DNA from: Nemertoderma westbladi | Lineage: Eukaryota; Xenacoelomorpha; Nemertodermatida; Nemertodermatidae | Direction: 5' to 3' | Length of the DNA stretch: 54,584 bases | Assembly (NCBI GenBank): GCA_032718475.1 | Contig: JAUCBJ010006856.1 | Coordinates: forward strand, 1-54,584 | Shown: positions 38,501 to 50,500 of the stretch, one piece after another | Numbering within the stretch: the first letter of the stretch is position 1 | Layout: every line of letters starts with the position of its first letter | Position numbers and translations under genes: made by a program | Notes under the pieces: generated by a model | Databases searched by the model: none | Told to the model about the DNA's origin: nothing | What the model saw: the letters and a program-made list of their open reading frames with translations, nothing else

Positions 38501-41500
38501 CCAGAGCGCTGTAAAATGTGAGTGGGGCCAGGGCGCTGTAAAAGATGAGTGGGGGCCATGGCGCTGTCAAATGTAGGTGCGGACCAGGGCGCTGTCAAAG
38601 GTGAGTAGGGGCTAGGGGGCTGTCAAAGGTGAGTGGGGGCTAGGGGGCTGACAAAGATGAGTGGGGGCTAGGGGGCTGTCAAAGGTGAGTGGGGGCTAGG
38701 GCGCTGTCAAATGTGAGTGGGGGCTAGGGGGCTGACAAAGATGAGTGGGGGCTAGGGGGCTGACAAAGATGAGTGGGGGCTAGGGGGCTGTCAAAGGTGA
38801 GTGGGGGCCAGGGGGCTGTCAAACATGAGTGGGGGTTAAGGGGCTGCCCAAGGTGAGTGCGAGTGGGGACCACGCGGCTGTCAAAGGTGAGGGCGAGTGG
38901 GGACCACGGGGATGTCAAAGGTGAGTGGGGTTCGGGTGCTGTCATAGATGGGTGGGGGCTAGGGGGCTGTCAACGGTGAGTGGGGTCTAGGGGGCTGTCA
39001 AAGGTGAGTGGGGGCTGGGGGGCTGTCAAAGGTGATTGGGGGCTGTCAAAGGTAAGTGGGGGCCAGAGCGCTGTAAAATGTGAGTGGGGCCAGGGCGCTG
39101 TAAAAGATGGGTGGGGGCCATGGCGCTGTCAAATGTAGGTGCGGACCAGGGCGCTGTCAAAGGTGAGTGGGACTAGGGGGCTGTCAATGGTTAGTGGGGG
39201 CTAGGGGGCTTTCAAAGATGAGTGGGGGCTAGGGGGCAGTCAAAGGTGAGTGTGGGCTAGTGTTCTGTCAGAGGTGAGTGGGGACTGGGGGGCTGTCAAT
39301 GGTGAGTGGGGGCTGGGGGGCTGTCAAAGGTGATTGGGGTCTGTCAAAGGTAAGTGGGGGCCAGAGCGCTGTAAAATGTGAGTGGGGCCAGGGCGCTGTA
39401 AAAGATGAGTGGGGGCCATGGCGCTGTCAAATGTAGGTGCGGACCAGGGCGCTGTCAAAGGTGAGTAGGGGCCAGGGCGCTGTCAAATGTGAGTGCGGGT
39501 CATGGCGCTGTCAAAGGTGAGTGGGGGCTAGGGGGCTGTCAAAGGTGAGTGGGGGCTAGGGGGCTGACAAAGATGAGTGGGGGCTAGGGGGCTGTCAAAG
39601 GTAAGTGGGGGCCAGAGCGCTGTAAAATGTGAGTGGGGCCAGGGCGCTGTAAAAGATGAGTGGGGGCCATGGCGCTGTCAAATGTAGGTGCGGACCAGGG
39701 CGCTGTCAAAGGTGAGTAGGGGCCAGGGCGCTGTCAAATGTGAGTGCGGGTCATGGCGCTGTCAAAGGTGAGTGGGGGCTAGGGGGCTGTCAAAGGTGAG
39801 TGGGGGCTAGGGGGCTGACAAAGATGAGTGGGGGCTAGGGGGCTGTCAAAGGTGAGTGGGGGCCAGGGGGCTGTCAAACATGAGTGGGGGTTAAGGGGCT
39901 GCCCAAGGTGAGTGCGAGTGGGGACCACGCGGCTGTCAAAGGTGAGGGCGAGTGGGGACCACGGGGATGTCAAAGGTGAGTGGGGTTCGGGTGCTGTCAT
40001 AGATGGGTGGGGGCTAGGGGGCTGTCAACGGTGAGTGGGGTCTAGGGGGCTGTCAAAGGTGAGTGGGGGTTAGGGGGCAGTCAAAGATGAGTGGGGGCTA
40101 GGGCGCTGTCAAATGTGAGTGGGGGCTAGGGGGCTGTCAAAGGTAAGTGGGGGCTAGGGGGCTGACAAAGATGAGTGGGGGCTAGGGTGCTGTCAAAGGT
40201 GAATGGGGGCTAGGGGGCTGTCAAATGTAGCGGGGGCCAGGGCGCTGTCAAATGTGAGTGGGACTAGGGGGCTGTCAATGGTGAGTGGGGGCTAGGGGGC
40301 AGTCAAAGGTGAGTGTGGGCTAGTGTTCTGTCAGAGGTGAGTGGGGACTAGGGGCTGTCAATGGTGAGTGGGGGCTGGGGGGCTGACAAAGGTGATTGGG
40401 GGCTGTCAAAGGTAAGTGGGGGCCAGAGCGCTGTAAAATGTGAGTGGGGCCAGGGCGCTGTAAAAGATGAGTGGGGGCCATGGCGCTGTCAAATGTAGGT
40501 GCGGACCAGGGCGCTGTCAAAGGTGAGTAGGGGCCAGGGCGCTGTCAAATGTGAGTGCGGGTCATGGCGCTGTCAAAGGTGAGTAGGGGCCAGGGTGCTG
40601 TTAATGGTGAGTGCGGGCCATGGCGTTGTCAAATGTGAGTGGGGTTAGGGTGCTGTCAAATATGAGTAGGGATCAGGGGTTGGCAAAGATGAGTTGGTGT
40701 CAGGGTGTTGGTAAAGCTGAGTGGGTGTCAGAAGTGATCGGGGGATGGGAGAGGTGGAGGTCTTCTGTGGTCTCCTGGGCCTCATGTGGATGTCACAGGA
40801 GAGTTGAGGACAGGGGATGGTAAAGATTGTCTTTTAAACATTTAAATTATTTCAGATAAAAATAAGTTGTGCGACTACTGGGCGGGAACGTTGCAGGAAT
40901 GTCTACAGAACGCTAAGTTTATGTGGAACACGTGCCCGTATTCCTGTACCGTCTACGGATACACGAAAGCACCAAAGACAACTTTAAGTAGACAACAAAT
41001 TTGTGAGGGCTGGGCTGAAGTTGGATATTGTATCACAAATCCAAGTTAGTTCTTTATAACATATAATTATTTATTATCGTACAATATAATATAATAAGAA
41101 GTGCATCTGAATTGCGGCTCCATAGTGTCGCAGTTATCGGGTGGTGCCGAGCTAGTAATCATCTTTATTGCACATATTTCTAAGTTTAAATTCGTCTCTA
41201 AATCCTCATTTTTCTGTGTCTTATTCAGGTTTTATGTACAATGATCCGGTTTGTGGTCCGATATGCGAGGAATGGGAGAAGGATAATACCATAAATCTAG
41301 ATGAAGACAGACACGATGATTGCTTATCATTTGCAAGGGTTTGTATATTTCATGCATACGTACATCGACGTACATCGACGTACATCGACGTACATCGACG
41401 TACATCGACGTACATCGACGTACATCGACGTACATCGACGTACATCGACGTACATCGACGTACATCGACGTACATCGTCGTACATCGACGTACATCGACG

Positions 41501-44500
41501 TACATCGACGTACATCGTCGTACATCGACGTACATCGACGTACATCGACGTACATCGACGTACATCGACGTACATCGACGTACATCGACATACATCGACG
41601 TACATCGACGTACATCGACGTACATCGTCGTACATCGACGTACATCGACGTACATCGACGTACATCTACGTACATCGACGTACATCGACGTACATCGACG
41701 TACATCGACGTACATCGACGTACATCGACGTACATCGACGTACATCGACGTACATCGACGTACATCGTTGTACATCGTCGTACATCGTCGTACATCGACG
41801 TATTTCGACGTACATCGACGTACATCGAATAGATGCATAGCGCTATTAGCATTATTAGCATTATAATGGCATTATTTAATGCTTTGTAGTTATAATATAG
41901 AATAATGTCCTCTTTTTCTCATTATGTTTAAAGAAGACAAAAACGCATTACATTATATAGAAATTCAGTACCGATAACTATAGCGAAATTTTTCAAATAC
42001 ATTAATTCTATTTGATGACAAAAAAAAGTATCGTAAAGACTTTTTACTATTTTGTAAGCCTTGATTATAATTTTCCTCAATAGTTAAAGTAGACCGTGAA
42101 TGTTATTATTATGTATGTTTATTAGTATGTTATTTATTATTATGTTATCACTCAATGCCACATACATCACCTTGCGTAACATCAAGGTATGTGGTCTATA
42201 ATCTACATCGTGCTTTTCCCCGGTTTTAATGCATATTTTGCCCTAAATAAAGATAATATCCACTGCGTTATGCCCCCCGGAGCCGAAATGCGCCAGAACA
42301 AATAGTCATAGTCCTAGCTCCTATAGGGGGTTTCTATCTGCTAGCACATATTGCCTATCTATACAAAGCGATAGAATATGGTCTTCCCTCTTGGAGATAT
42401 GGACTTGTTGGTCTTTGCTGTTTAACTTTTCTTCACTAACTACTTTCTGACTGGTTTCAATGCTTAAAATTGTATCAATATGCCGTGGAATTGTTTGTAA
42501 AAGTTAAATCGATGGCCGAGTAGAAAACATATTCTAACATGTTTTTTAAATTTAGAATAATAATAAATTTAACAAAATCTCGATATTTTTTAATCTCGAT
42601 ATTTTTTAATCGCGATATTTATCAACACTCGATATTTTTACTCGTGGTAGTTTTGATCTCGATTTTATACTCGCGATATTTTTCAAGTCTCGATATTATT
42701 CACCAATTAATACCGTTGTGTCTGACATACGAACGCCCATCAGTATTTAATAATAACTAACAAAACGACAACTCTTTTAATCTCTTAAAATACCCAGATT
42801 TATATAGATTGTGTAGTATACCTAGGATATATAACATGTGTAAAATATATATCCCAAAATATATCTTAACATCATGTTTATATGTAAATTCCAGAGAGGA
42901 CAGTGCGGTGAAAACCCGTGGGTAGCCCAGGTGTGCCCTGTGTCCTGCGCTCTATGGCCCCAGGGCGACCCCAGTATACAACCGAAAACCTCGACCTTAC
43001 CACCGGACGTTGTATCCAACCTCCCTCCCGGGTTCCCTGAAGGGGAAATAGAAGGTTAGATTCCTTACCAAATGTTTATATGATGCGCAGCTAGTTTTAT
43101 TGTTATTGGATTGATTTTTGTTTTACTTTACTATATTGCTTATATTTATAGGTAAACAATTTAACTAAGTAAGTATTAACTAAACCTGTTGGTTTTTTTT
43201 ATTATTATTTTAGAAGTTGAATACGAGTACGAGATATCTGTAACGGGGACCGCTATAGCGAGCTGCCCCCCAGGTTGGGTTCTTATCAGCTGTGATTGTG
43301 GCGATTCAGAGTGTTTGGGGAGCGAACAGAAAGTTGTCGACAAGCGGATGCAATGCATAGCTAACGGTAGACCCGGTCTGCCTGTAGAGGTAGGTTAATG
43401 GTAGACCCGGTCGGTCTGTAGAGGTAGGTTAATGGTAGACCCGGTCGGTCTGTAGAGGTAGGTTAATGGTAGACCCGGTCGGTCTGTAGAGGTAGGTTAA
43501 TGGTAGACCCGGTCGGTCTGTAGAGGTAGGTTAATGGTAGACCCGGTCTGTCTGTAGAGGTAGGTTAATGGTAGACCCGGTCTGCCTGTAGAGGTAGGTT
43601 AATGGTAGACCTGGTCTGCCTGTAGCGCTGTAGGTAGAGGTAGGTTAATGGTAGACCCGGTCTGCCTGTAGAGGTAGGTTAATGGTAGACCCGGTCTCTC
43701 TGTAGAGGTAGGTTAATGGTAGACCCGGTCTGTCTGTAGAGGTAGGTTAATGGTAGACCCGGTCTGCCTGTAGAGGTAGGTTAATGGTAGACCCGGTCGG
43801 TCTGTAGAGGTGGGTTAATGGTAGACCCGGTCCCTTGTAGGTAGAGGTAGTTAATGGTAGACCCGGTCTGTCTGTAGAGGTAGGTTAATGGTAGACCCGG
43901 TCTGCCTGTAGAGGTAGGTTAATGGAAGACCCGGTCTCTCTGTAGAGGTAGGTTAATGGTAGACCCGGTCTGTCTGTAGATGTAGTAGGTTAATGGTAGA
44001 CCCGGTCGGTCTGTAGAGGTAGGTTAATGGTAGACCCGGTCTGCCTCTAGAGGTAGGTTAATGGTAGACCCGGTCTGCCTGTAGAGGTAGGTTAATGGTA
44101 GACCCGGTCGGTCTGTATAGGTAGGTTAATGGTAGACCCGGTCTGCCTGTAGAGGTAGGTTAATGGTAGACCCGGTCTGTCTGTAGCGGTAGGTTAATGG
44201 TAGACCCGGTCTGTCTGTAGAGGTAGGTTAATGGTAGACCCGGTCGGTCTGTAGAGGTAGGTTAATGGTAGACCCGGTCGGTCTGTAGAGGTAGGTTAAT
44301 GGTACACCCGGTCGGTCTGTAGAGGTAGGTTAATGGTAGACCCGGTCTGTCTGTAGAGGTAGGTTAATGGTAGACCCGGTCGGTCTGTAGAGGTAGGTTA
44401 ATGGTAGACCCGGTCGGTCTGTAGAGGTAGGTTAATGGTAGACCCGGTCGGTCTGTATAGGTAGGTTAATGGTAGACCCGGTCGGACTGTAGAGGTAGGT

Positions 44501-47500
44501 TAATGGTAGACCCGGTCTGCCTGTAGAGGTAGGTTAATAGTAGACCCGGTCGGTCTGTAGAGGTAGGTTAATGGTAGACCCGGTCGGTCTTAGAGGTAGG
44601 TTAATGGTACACCCGGTCGGTCTGTAGAGGTAGGTTAATGGTAGACCCGGTCTGTCTGTAGAGGTAGGTTAATGGTAGACCCGGTCGGTCTGTAGAGGTA
44701 GGTTAATGGTAGACCCGGTCGGTCTGTAGAGGTAGGTTAATGGTAGACCCGGTCGGACTGTAGAGGTAGGTTAATGGTAGACCCGGTCTGCCTGTAGAGG
44801 TAGGTTAATAGTAGACCCGGTCGGTCTGTAGAGGTAGGTTAATGGAAGACCCGGTCTGCCTGTAGAGGTAGGTTAATGGTAGACCCGGTCTGCCTGTAGG
44901 GGTAGGTTAATGGTAGACCCGGTCGGTCTGTAGAGGTAGGTTAATGGTAGAGCCGGTCTGCCTGTAGGTAGAGGTAGTAGGTTAATGGTAGACCCGGTCT
45001 GCCTGTAGAGGTAGAAGGTTAATTGTAGACCCGGTCTACCTGTAGAGGTATGTTAATGGTAGACCCGGTCGGTCTGTAGAGGTAGATTAATGGAAGACCC
45101 GGTCTGTCTGTAGAGGTAGTTAATTGTAGACCCGGTCTGCCTGTAGTTAGAGGTAGTAGGTTAATGGTAGACCCGGTCTGCCTGTAGGTAGAGGTAGTAG
45201 GTTAATGGAAGACCCGATCTGTCTGTAGAGGTAGGTTAATGGTAGACCCGGTCGGTCTGTAGAGGTAGGTTAATGGTAGACCCGGTCTGCCTGTAGAGGT
45301 AGGTTAATGGTAGACCCGGTCTGTCTGTAGAGGTAGGTTAATGGTATACCCGGTCTGTCTGTAGAGGTAGGTTAATGGTATTCCCGGTCTCTCTGTAGAG
45401 GTAGGTTAAAGGTAGACCCGGTCTCCCTGTAGAGGTAGGTTAATGGTAGACCCGGTCGGTCTGTAGAGGTAGGTTAATGGTAGACCCGGTCGGTCTGTAG
45501 AGGTAGGTTAATGGTAGACCCGGTCTGTCTGTAGAGGTAGGTTAATGGTAGACCCGGTCTGCATATGTAGAGGTACTAGGTTAATGGTAGACACGGTCTG
45601 CCTATAGAGGTAGGTTAATGGTAGACCCGGTCTGCCTGTAGAAGTAGGTTAATGGTAGACCCGGTCTGTCTGTAGAGGTAGGTTAATGGTATTCCCGGTC
45701 TCTCTGTAGAGGTAGGTTAATGGTAGACCCGGTCTGCATATGTAGAGGTACTAGGTTAATGGTAGACACGGTCTGCCTGTAGAGGTGGGTTAATGGTAGA
45801 CACGGTCTGCCTGTAGAGGTAGGTTAATGGTAGACCCGGTCTGTCTGTAGAGGTAGGTTAATGGTATACCCGGTCTGTCTGTAGAGGTAGGTTAATGGTA
45901 TACCCGGTCTGTCTGTAGAGGTAGGTTAATTGTAGACCCGGTCTCTCTGTAGAGGTAGGTTAATGGTAGACCCGGTCTGCCTGCAGGTAGAGGTAGTAGG
46001 TTAATAGTAGACCCGGTCCCTTGTAGGTAGAGGTAGGTTAATGGTAGACCCGGTCTGTCTGTAGAGGTAGTTTAATGGAAGACCCGGTCTGTCTGTAGAG
46101 GTAGTTAATTGTAGACCCGGTCTGCCTGTAGTTAGAGGTAGTAGGTTAATGGTAGACCCGGTCTGCCTGTAGGTAGAGGTAGTAGGTTAATGGAAGACCC
46201 GATCTGTCTGTAGAGGTAGGTTAATGGTAGACCCGGTCGGTCTGTAGAGGTAGGTTAATGGTAGACCCGGTCTGCCTGTAGAGGTAGGTTAAAGGTAGAC
46301 CCGGTCTGTCTGTAGAGGTAGGTTAATGGTATACCCGGTCTGTCTGTAGAGATAGGTTAATGGTATTCCCGGTCTCTCTGTAGAGGTAGGTTAATGGTAG
46401 ACCCGGTCTCCCTGTAGAGGTAGGTTAATGGTAGACCCGGTCGGTCTGTAGAGGTAGGTTAATGGTAGACCCGGTCGGTCTGTAGAGGTAGGTTAATGGT
46501 AGACCCGGTCTGTCTGTAGAGGTAGGTTAATGGTAGACCCGGTCTGCATATGTAGAGGTACTAGGTTAATGGTAGACACGGTCTGCCTATAGAGGTAGGT
46601 TAATGGTAGACCCGGTCTGCCTGTAGAAGTAGGTTAATGGTAGACCCGGTCTGTCTGTAGAGGTAGGTTAATGGTATTCCCGGTCTCTCTGTAGAGGTAG
46701 GTTAATGGTAGACCCGGTCTCCCTGTAGAGGTAGGTTAATGGTAGACCCGGTCGGTCTGTAGAGGTAGGTTAATGGTAGACCCGGTCGGTCTGTAGAGGT
46801 AGGTTAATGGTAGACCCGGTCTGTCTGTAGAGGTAGGTTAATGGTAGACCCGGTCTGCATATGTAGAGGTACTAGGTTAATGGTAGACACGGTCTGCCTG
46901 TAGAGGTAGGTTAATGGTAGACCCGGTCTGCCTGTAGAAGTAGGTTAATGGTAGACCCGGTCTGTCTGTAGAGGTAGGTTAATGGTATTCCCGGTCTCTC
47001 TGTAGAGGTAGGTTAATGGTAGACCCGGTCTGCCTGTAGAGGTAGGTTAATGGTAGACACGGTCTGCTTATAGAGGTAGGTTAATGGTAGACCCGGTCTG
47101 CCTGTAGAAGTAGGTTAATGGTAGACCCGGTCTGTCTGTAGAGGTAGGTTAATGGTATTCCCGGTCTCTCTGTAGAGGTAGGTTAATGGTAGACCCGGTC
47201 TGCATATGTAGAGGTACTAGGTTAATGGTAGACACGGTCTGCCTGTAGAGGTAGGTTAATGGTAGACACGGTCTGCCTGTAGAGGTAGGTTAATGGTAGA
47301 CCCGGTCTGTCTGTAGAGGTAGGTTAATGGTATACCCGGTCTGTCTGTAGAGGTAGGTTAATTGTAGACCCGGTCTCTCCGTAGAGGTAGGTTAATGGTA
47401 GACCCGGTCTGCCTGCAGGTAGAGGTAGTAGGTTAATAGTAGACCCGGTCCCTTGTAGGTAGAGGTAGGTTAATGGTAGACCCGGTCTGTCTGTAGAGGT

Positions 47501-50500
47501 AGTTTAATGGTAGACCCGGTCGGTCTGTAGAGGTAGGTTAATGGTAGACCCGGTCTGTCTGTAGAGGTAGGTTAATGGTAGACCCGGTCGGTCTGTAGAG
47601 GTAGGTTAATGGTAGACCCGGTCGGTCTGTAGAGGTAGGTTAATGGTAGACCCGGTCTGTCTGTAGAGGTAGGTTAATGGTAGACCCGGTCGGTCTGTAG
47701 AGGTATTAGGTTAATGGTAGACCCGGTCTGCCTGCAGGTAGAGGTAGTAGGTTAATAGTAGACCCGGTCCCTTGTAGGTAGAGGTAGGTTAATGGTAGAC
47801 CCGGTCCCTTGTAGGTAGAGGTAGGTTAATTAATGGTAGACCCGGTCGGTCTGTAGAGGTAGGTTAATGGTAGACCCGGTCTGTCTGTAGAGGTAGGTTA
47901 ATGCTAGACCCGGTCTGCATATGTAGAGTTACTAGGTTAATGGTAGACCCGGTCTGTCTGTAGAGGTAGGTTAATGGTAGACCCGGTCTGCATATGTAGA
48001 GGTACTAGGTTAATGGTAGACACGGTCTGCCTGTAGAGGTAGGTTAATGGTAGACCCGGTCTGCCTGTAGAGGTAGGTTAATGGTAGACCCGGTCTGTCT
48101 GTAGAGGTAGGTTAATGGTATTCCCGGTCTCTCTGTAGAGGTAGGTTAATGGTAGACCCGGTCTGCATATGTAGAGGTACTAGGTTAATGGTAGACAAGG
48201 TTTGCCTGTAGAGGTAGGTTAATGGTAGACCCGGTCTGTCTGTAGAGGTAGGTTAATGGTATACCCGGTCTGTCTGTAGAGGTAGGTTAATTGTAGACCC
48301 GGTCTGTCTGTAGAGGTAGGTTAATGGTATACCCGGTCTGTCTGTAGAGGTAGGTTAATGGTAGACCCGGTCTGCCTGTAGAGGTAGGTTAATGGTAGAC
48401 CCGGTCGGTCTGTAGAGGTAGGTTAATGGTAGACCCGGTCTGTCTGTAGAGGTAGGTTAATAGTAGACCCGGTCCCTTGTAGGTAGAGGTAGGTTAATGG
48501 TAGACCCGGTCTGTCTATAGAGGTAGGTTAATGGTAGACCCGGTCTGTCTGTAGAGGTAGGTTAATGGTAGACCCGGTCTGTCTGTAGAGGTAGGTTAAT
48601 GGTAGACCCGTTCTGTCTGTAGAGGTAGGTTAATGGTAGACCCGGTCTGTCTGTAGAGGTAGGTTAATGGTAGACCTCGTCTGCCTGCAGGTAGAGGTAG
48701 TAGGTTAATAGTAGACCCGTTCCCTTTTAGGTAGAGGTAGGTTAATGGTAGACCCGGTCCCTTGTAGGCAGAGGTAGGTTAATTAATGGTAGACCCGGTC
48801 GGTCTGTAGAGGTAGGTTAATGGTAGACCCGGTCTGCCTCTAGAGGTTTGTTAATAGTAGACCCGGTCCCTTGTAGGTAGAGGTAGGTTTATGGTAGACC
48901 CGGTCTGTCTGTAGAGGTAGGTTAATGTTAGACCCGGTCTCTCTGTAGAGGTAGGTTAATGGTAGACCCGGTCTCTCTGTAGAGGTAGGTTAATGGTAGA
49001 CCCGGTCTGTCTGTAGAGGTAGGTTAATGTTAGACCCGGTCTCTCTGTAGAGGTAGGTTAATGGTAGACCCGGTCGGTCTGTAGAGGTAGGTTAATGTTA
49101 GACCCGGTCTCTCTGTAGAGGTAGGTTAATGGTAGACCCGGTCTGCCTGTAGAGGTTTGTTAATAGTAGACCCGGTCCCTTGTAGGTAGAGGTAGGTTAA
49201 TGTTAGACCCGGTCTCTCTGTAGAGGTAGTTTAATGGTACACCCGGTCGGTCTGTAGAGGTAGGTTAATGGTAGACCCGGTCTGTCTGTAGAGGTAGGTT
49301 AATGGTAGACCCGGTCTGTCTGTAGAGGTAGGTTAATGTTAGACCCGGTCTCTCTGTAGAGGTAGGTTAATGGTAGACCCGGTCGGTCTGTAGAGGTAGG
49401 TTAATGTTAGACCCGGTCTCTCTGTAGAGGTAGGTTAATGGTAGACCCGGTCTGTCTGTAGAGGTAGGTTAATGGTAGACCCGGTCTGCATGTAGTGTAG
49501 AGGTAGGTTAATGGTAGACCCGGTCTGCCTGTAGAGGTTTGTTAATAGTAGACCCGGTCCCTTGTAGGTAGAGGTAGGTTAATGGTAGACCCGGTCTGTC
49601 TGTAGAGGTAGGTTAATGGTTGACCCGGTCTGTCTGTAGAGGTAGGTTAATGGTAGACCCGGTCTGTCTGTAGAGTAGAGCTAATTGTACCTCATTTATT
49701 ATTTTATTTTTATTATTATTTTATTATTAGTAATTAATATGGAATTATTTTAGGCTAAAGCTACTTGCGCCCAGCTGTATTCAGCTTATGAGATCTTTGT
49801 TCCTTATAAAATTGGGTACAACACCGTTCCTCAGACCAGCTGCCCTTCTGGATTTGTTGTCATGTCGTGTTCTGTTCTTACCGAGTAAGTACTAAGTATA
49901 ATATTCTAAATAATTATAAGAAGGAAAGTGCTGTCATTATTTGCCGCTGCTTTCGTAAATTTGTTCTCCAAAAAACTGTTTCAAACGCACCTCCGCCATC
50001 AAGTTCATACACCTCTAGGTGATTAGGTGATGCTCATGATGAACTCATCAAATAGTAGTAAACATGAGGTCATACCAGATCTACTACTCTAGCGTAGCCG
50101 TGGACGACCGTGACGACCATACTGGGCTTGGGAAAAACGAAAGTACGGCATCTATATATAGTATCGGGAAGCCTGGAAGGATCTCATTTCCACTGTCCGA
50201 CAGTCCTAGTCCACTGTCATAATAGTACAGTATTCAACCCCATAACCCGAAGGCGCCAAAGCGACAACGATTTTAATAAAACTTATTCTTCTGATATCAC
50301 ATATGATCACAATGATGATGATGGACGAGACCATATTATGATGCGAAGAGCTTAATGATTAGATGTCGCACAACTCTTGTTCAACTCTAGTAGATCACTT
50401 GAACGGGAAGTTGGACTTCTTAAAATTTGCCCTAAACTCTTTCCTAATTAGTCTTAATTACCTAGAGGGGGATTTGATGGAGTTGAACTTTGGTGCGTCT

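Larger units (their letters stand above)
25424..40855 (+). other. Intron 15 (15.4 kb): minisatellite split by an 11.7-kb nested block
   Basis: The intron starts in the 28-bp array. It then holds a LINE pseudogene, a BEL/Pao-like LTR element within it, an unidentified minus-strand ORF, and a BEL/Pao gag-protease fragment, before returning to the same array. Phase 1 is kept between exons 15 and 16. Confidence 0.75.

Noticed and set aside
38089-40520. Antisense Pro/Leu/Ser-rich ORFs
   Set aside because: Derived from the 28-bp minisatellite.
41358-41828. 10-bp array as another donor-type array
   Set aside because: GACGTACAT is a poor donor match and the unit does not copy the exon 17 end, so it was kept out of the splice-signal group.
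41232-41866. Open frames on both strands ([20 protein letters not shown])
   Set aside because: Artefacts of the 10-bp array, open in all frames.
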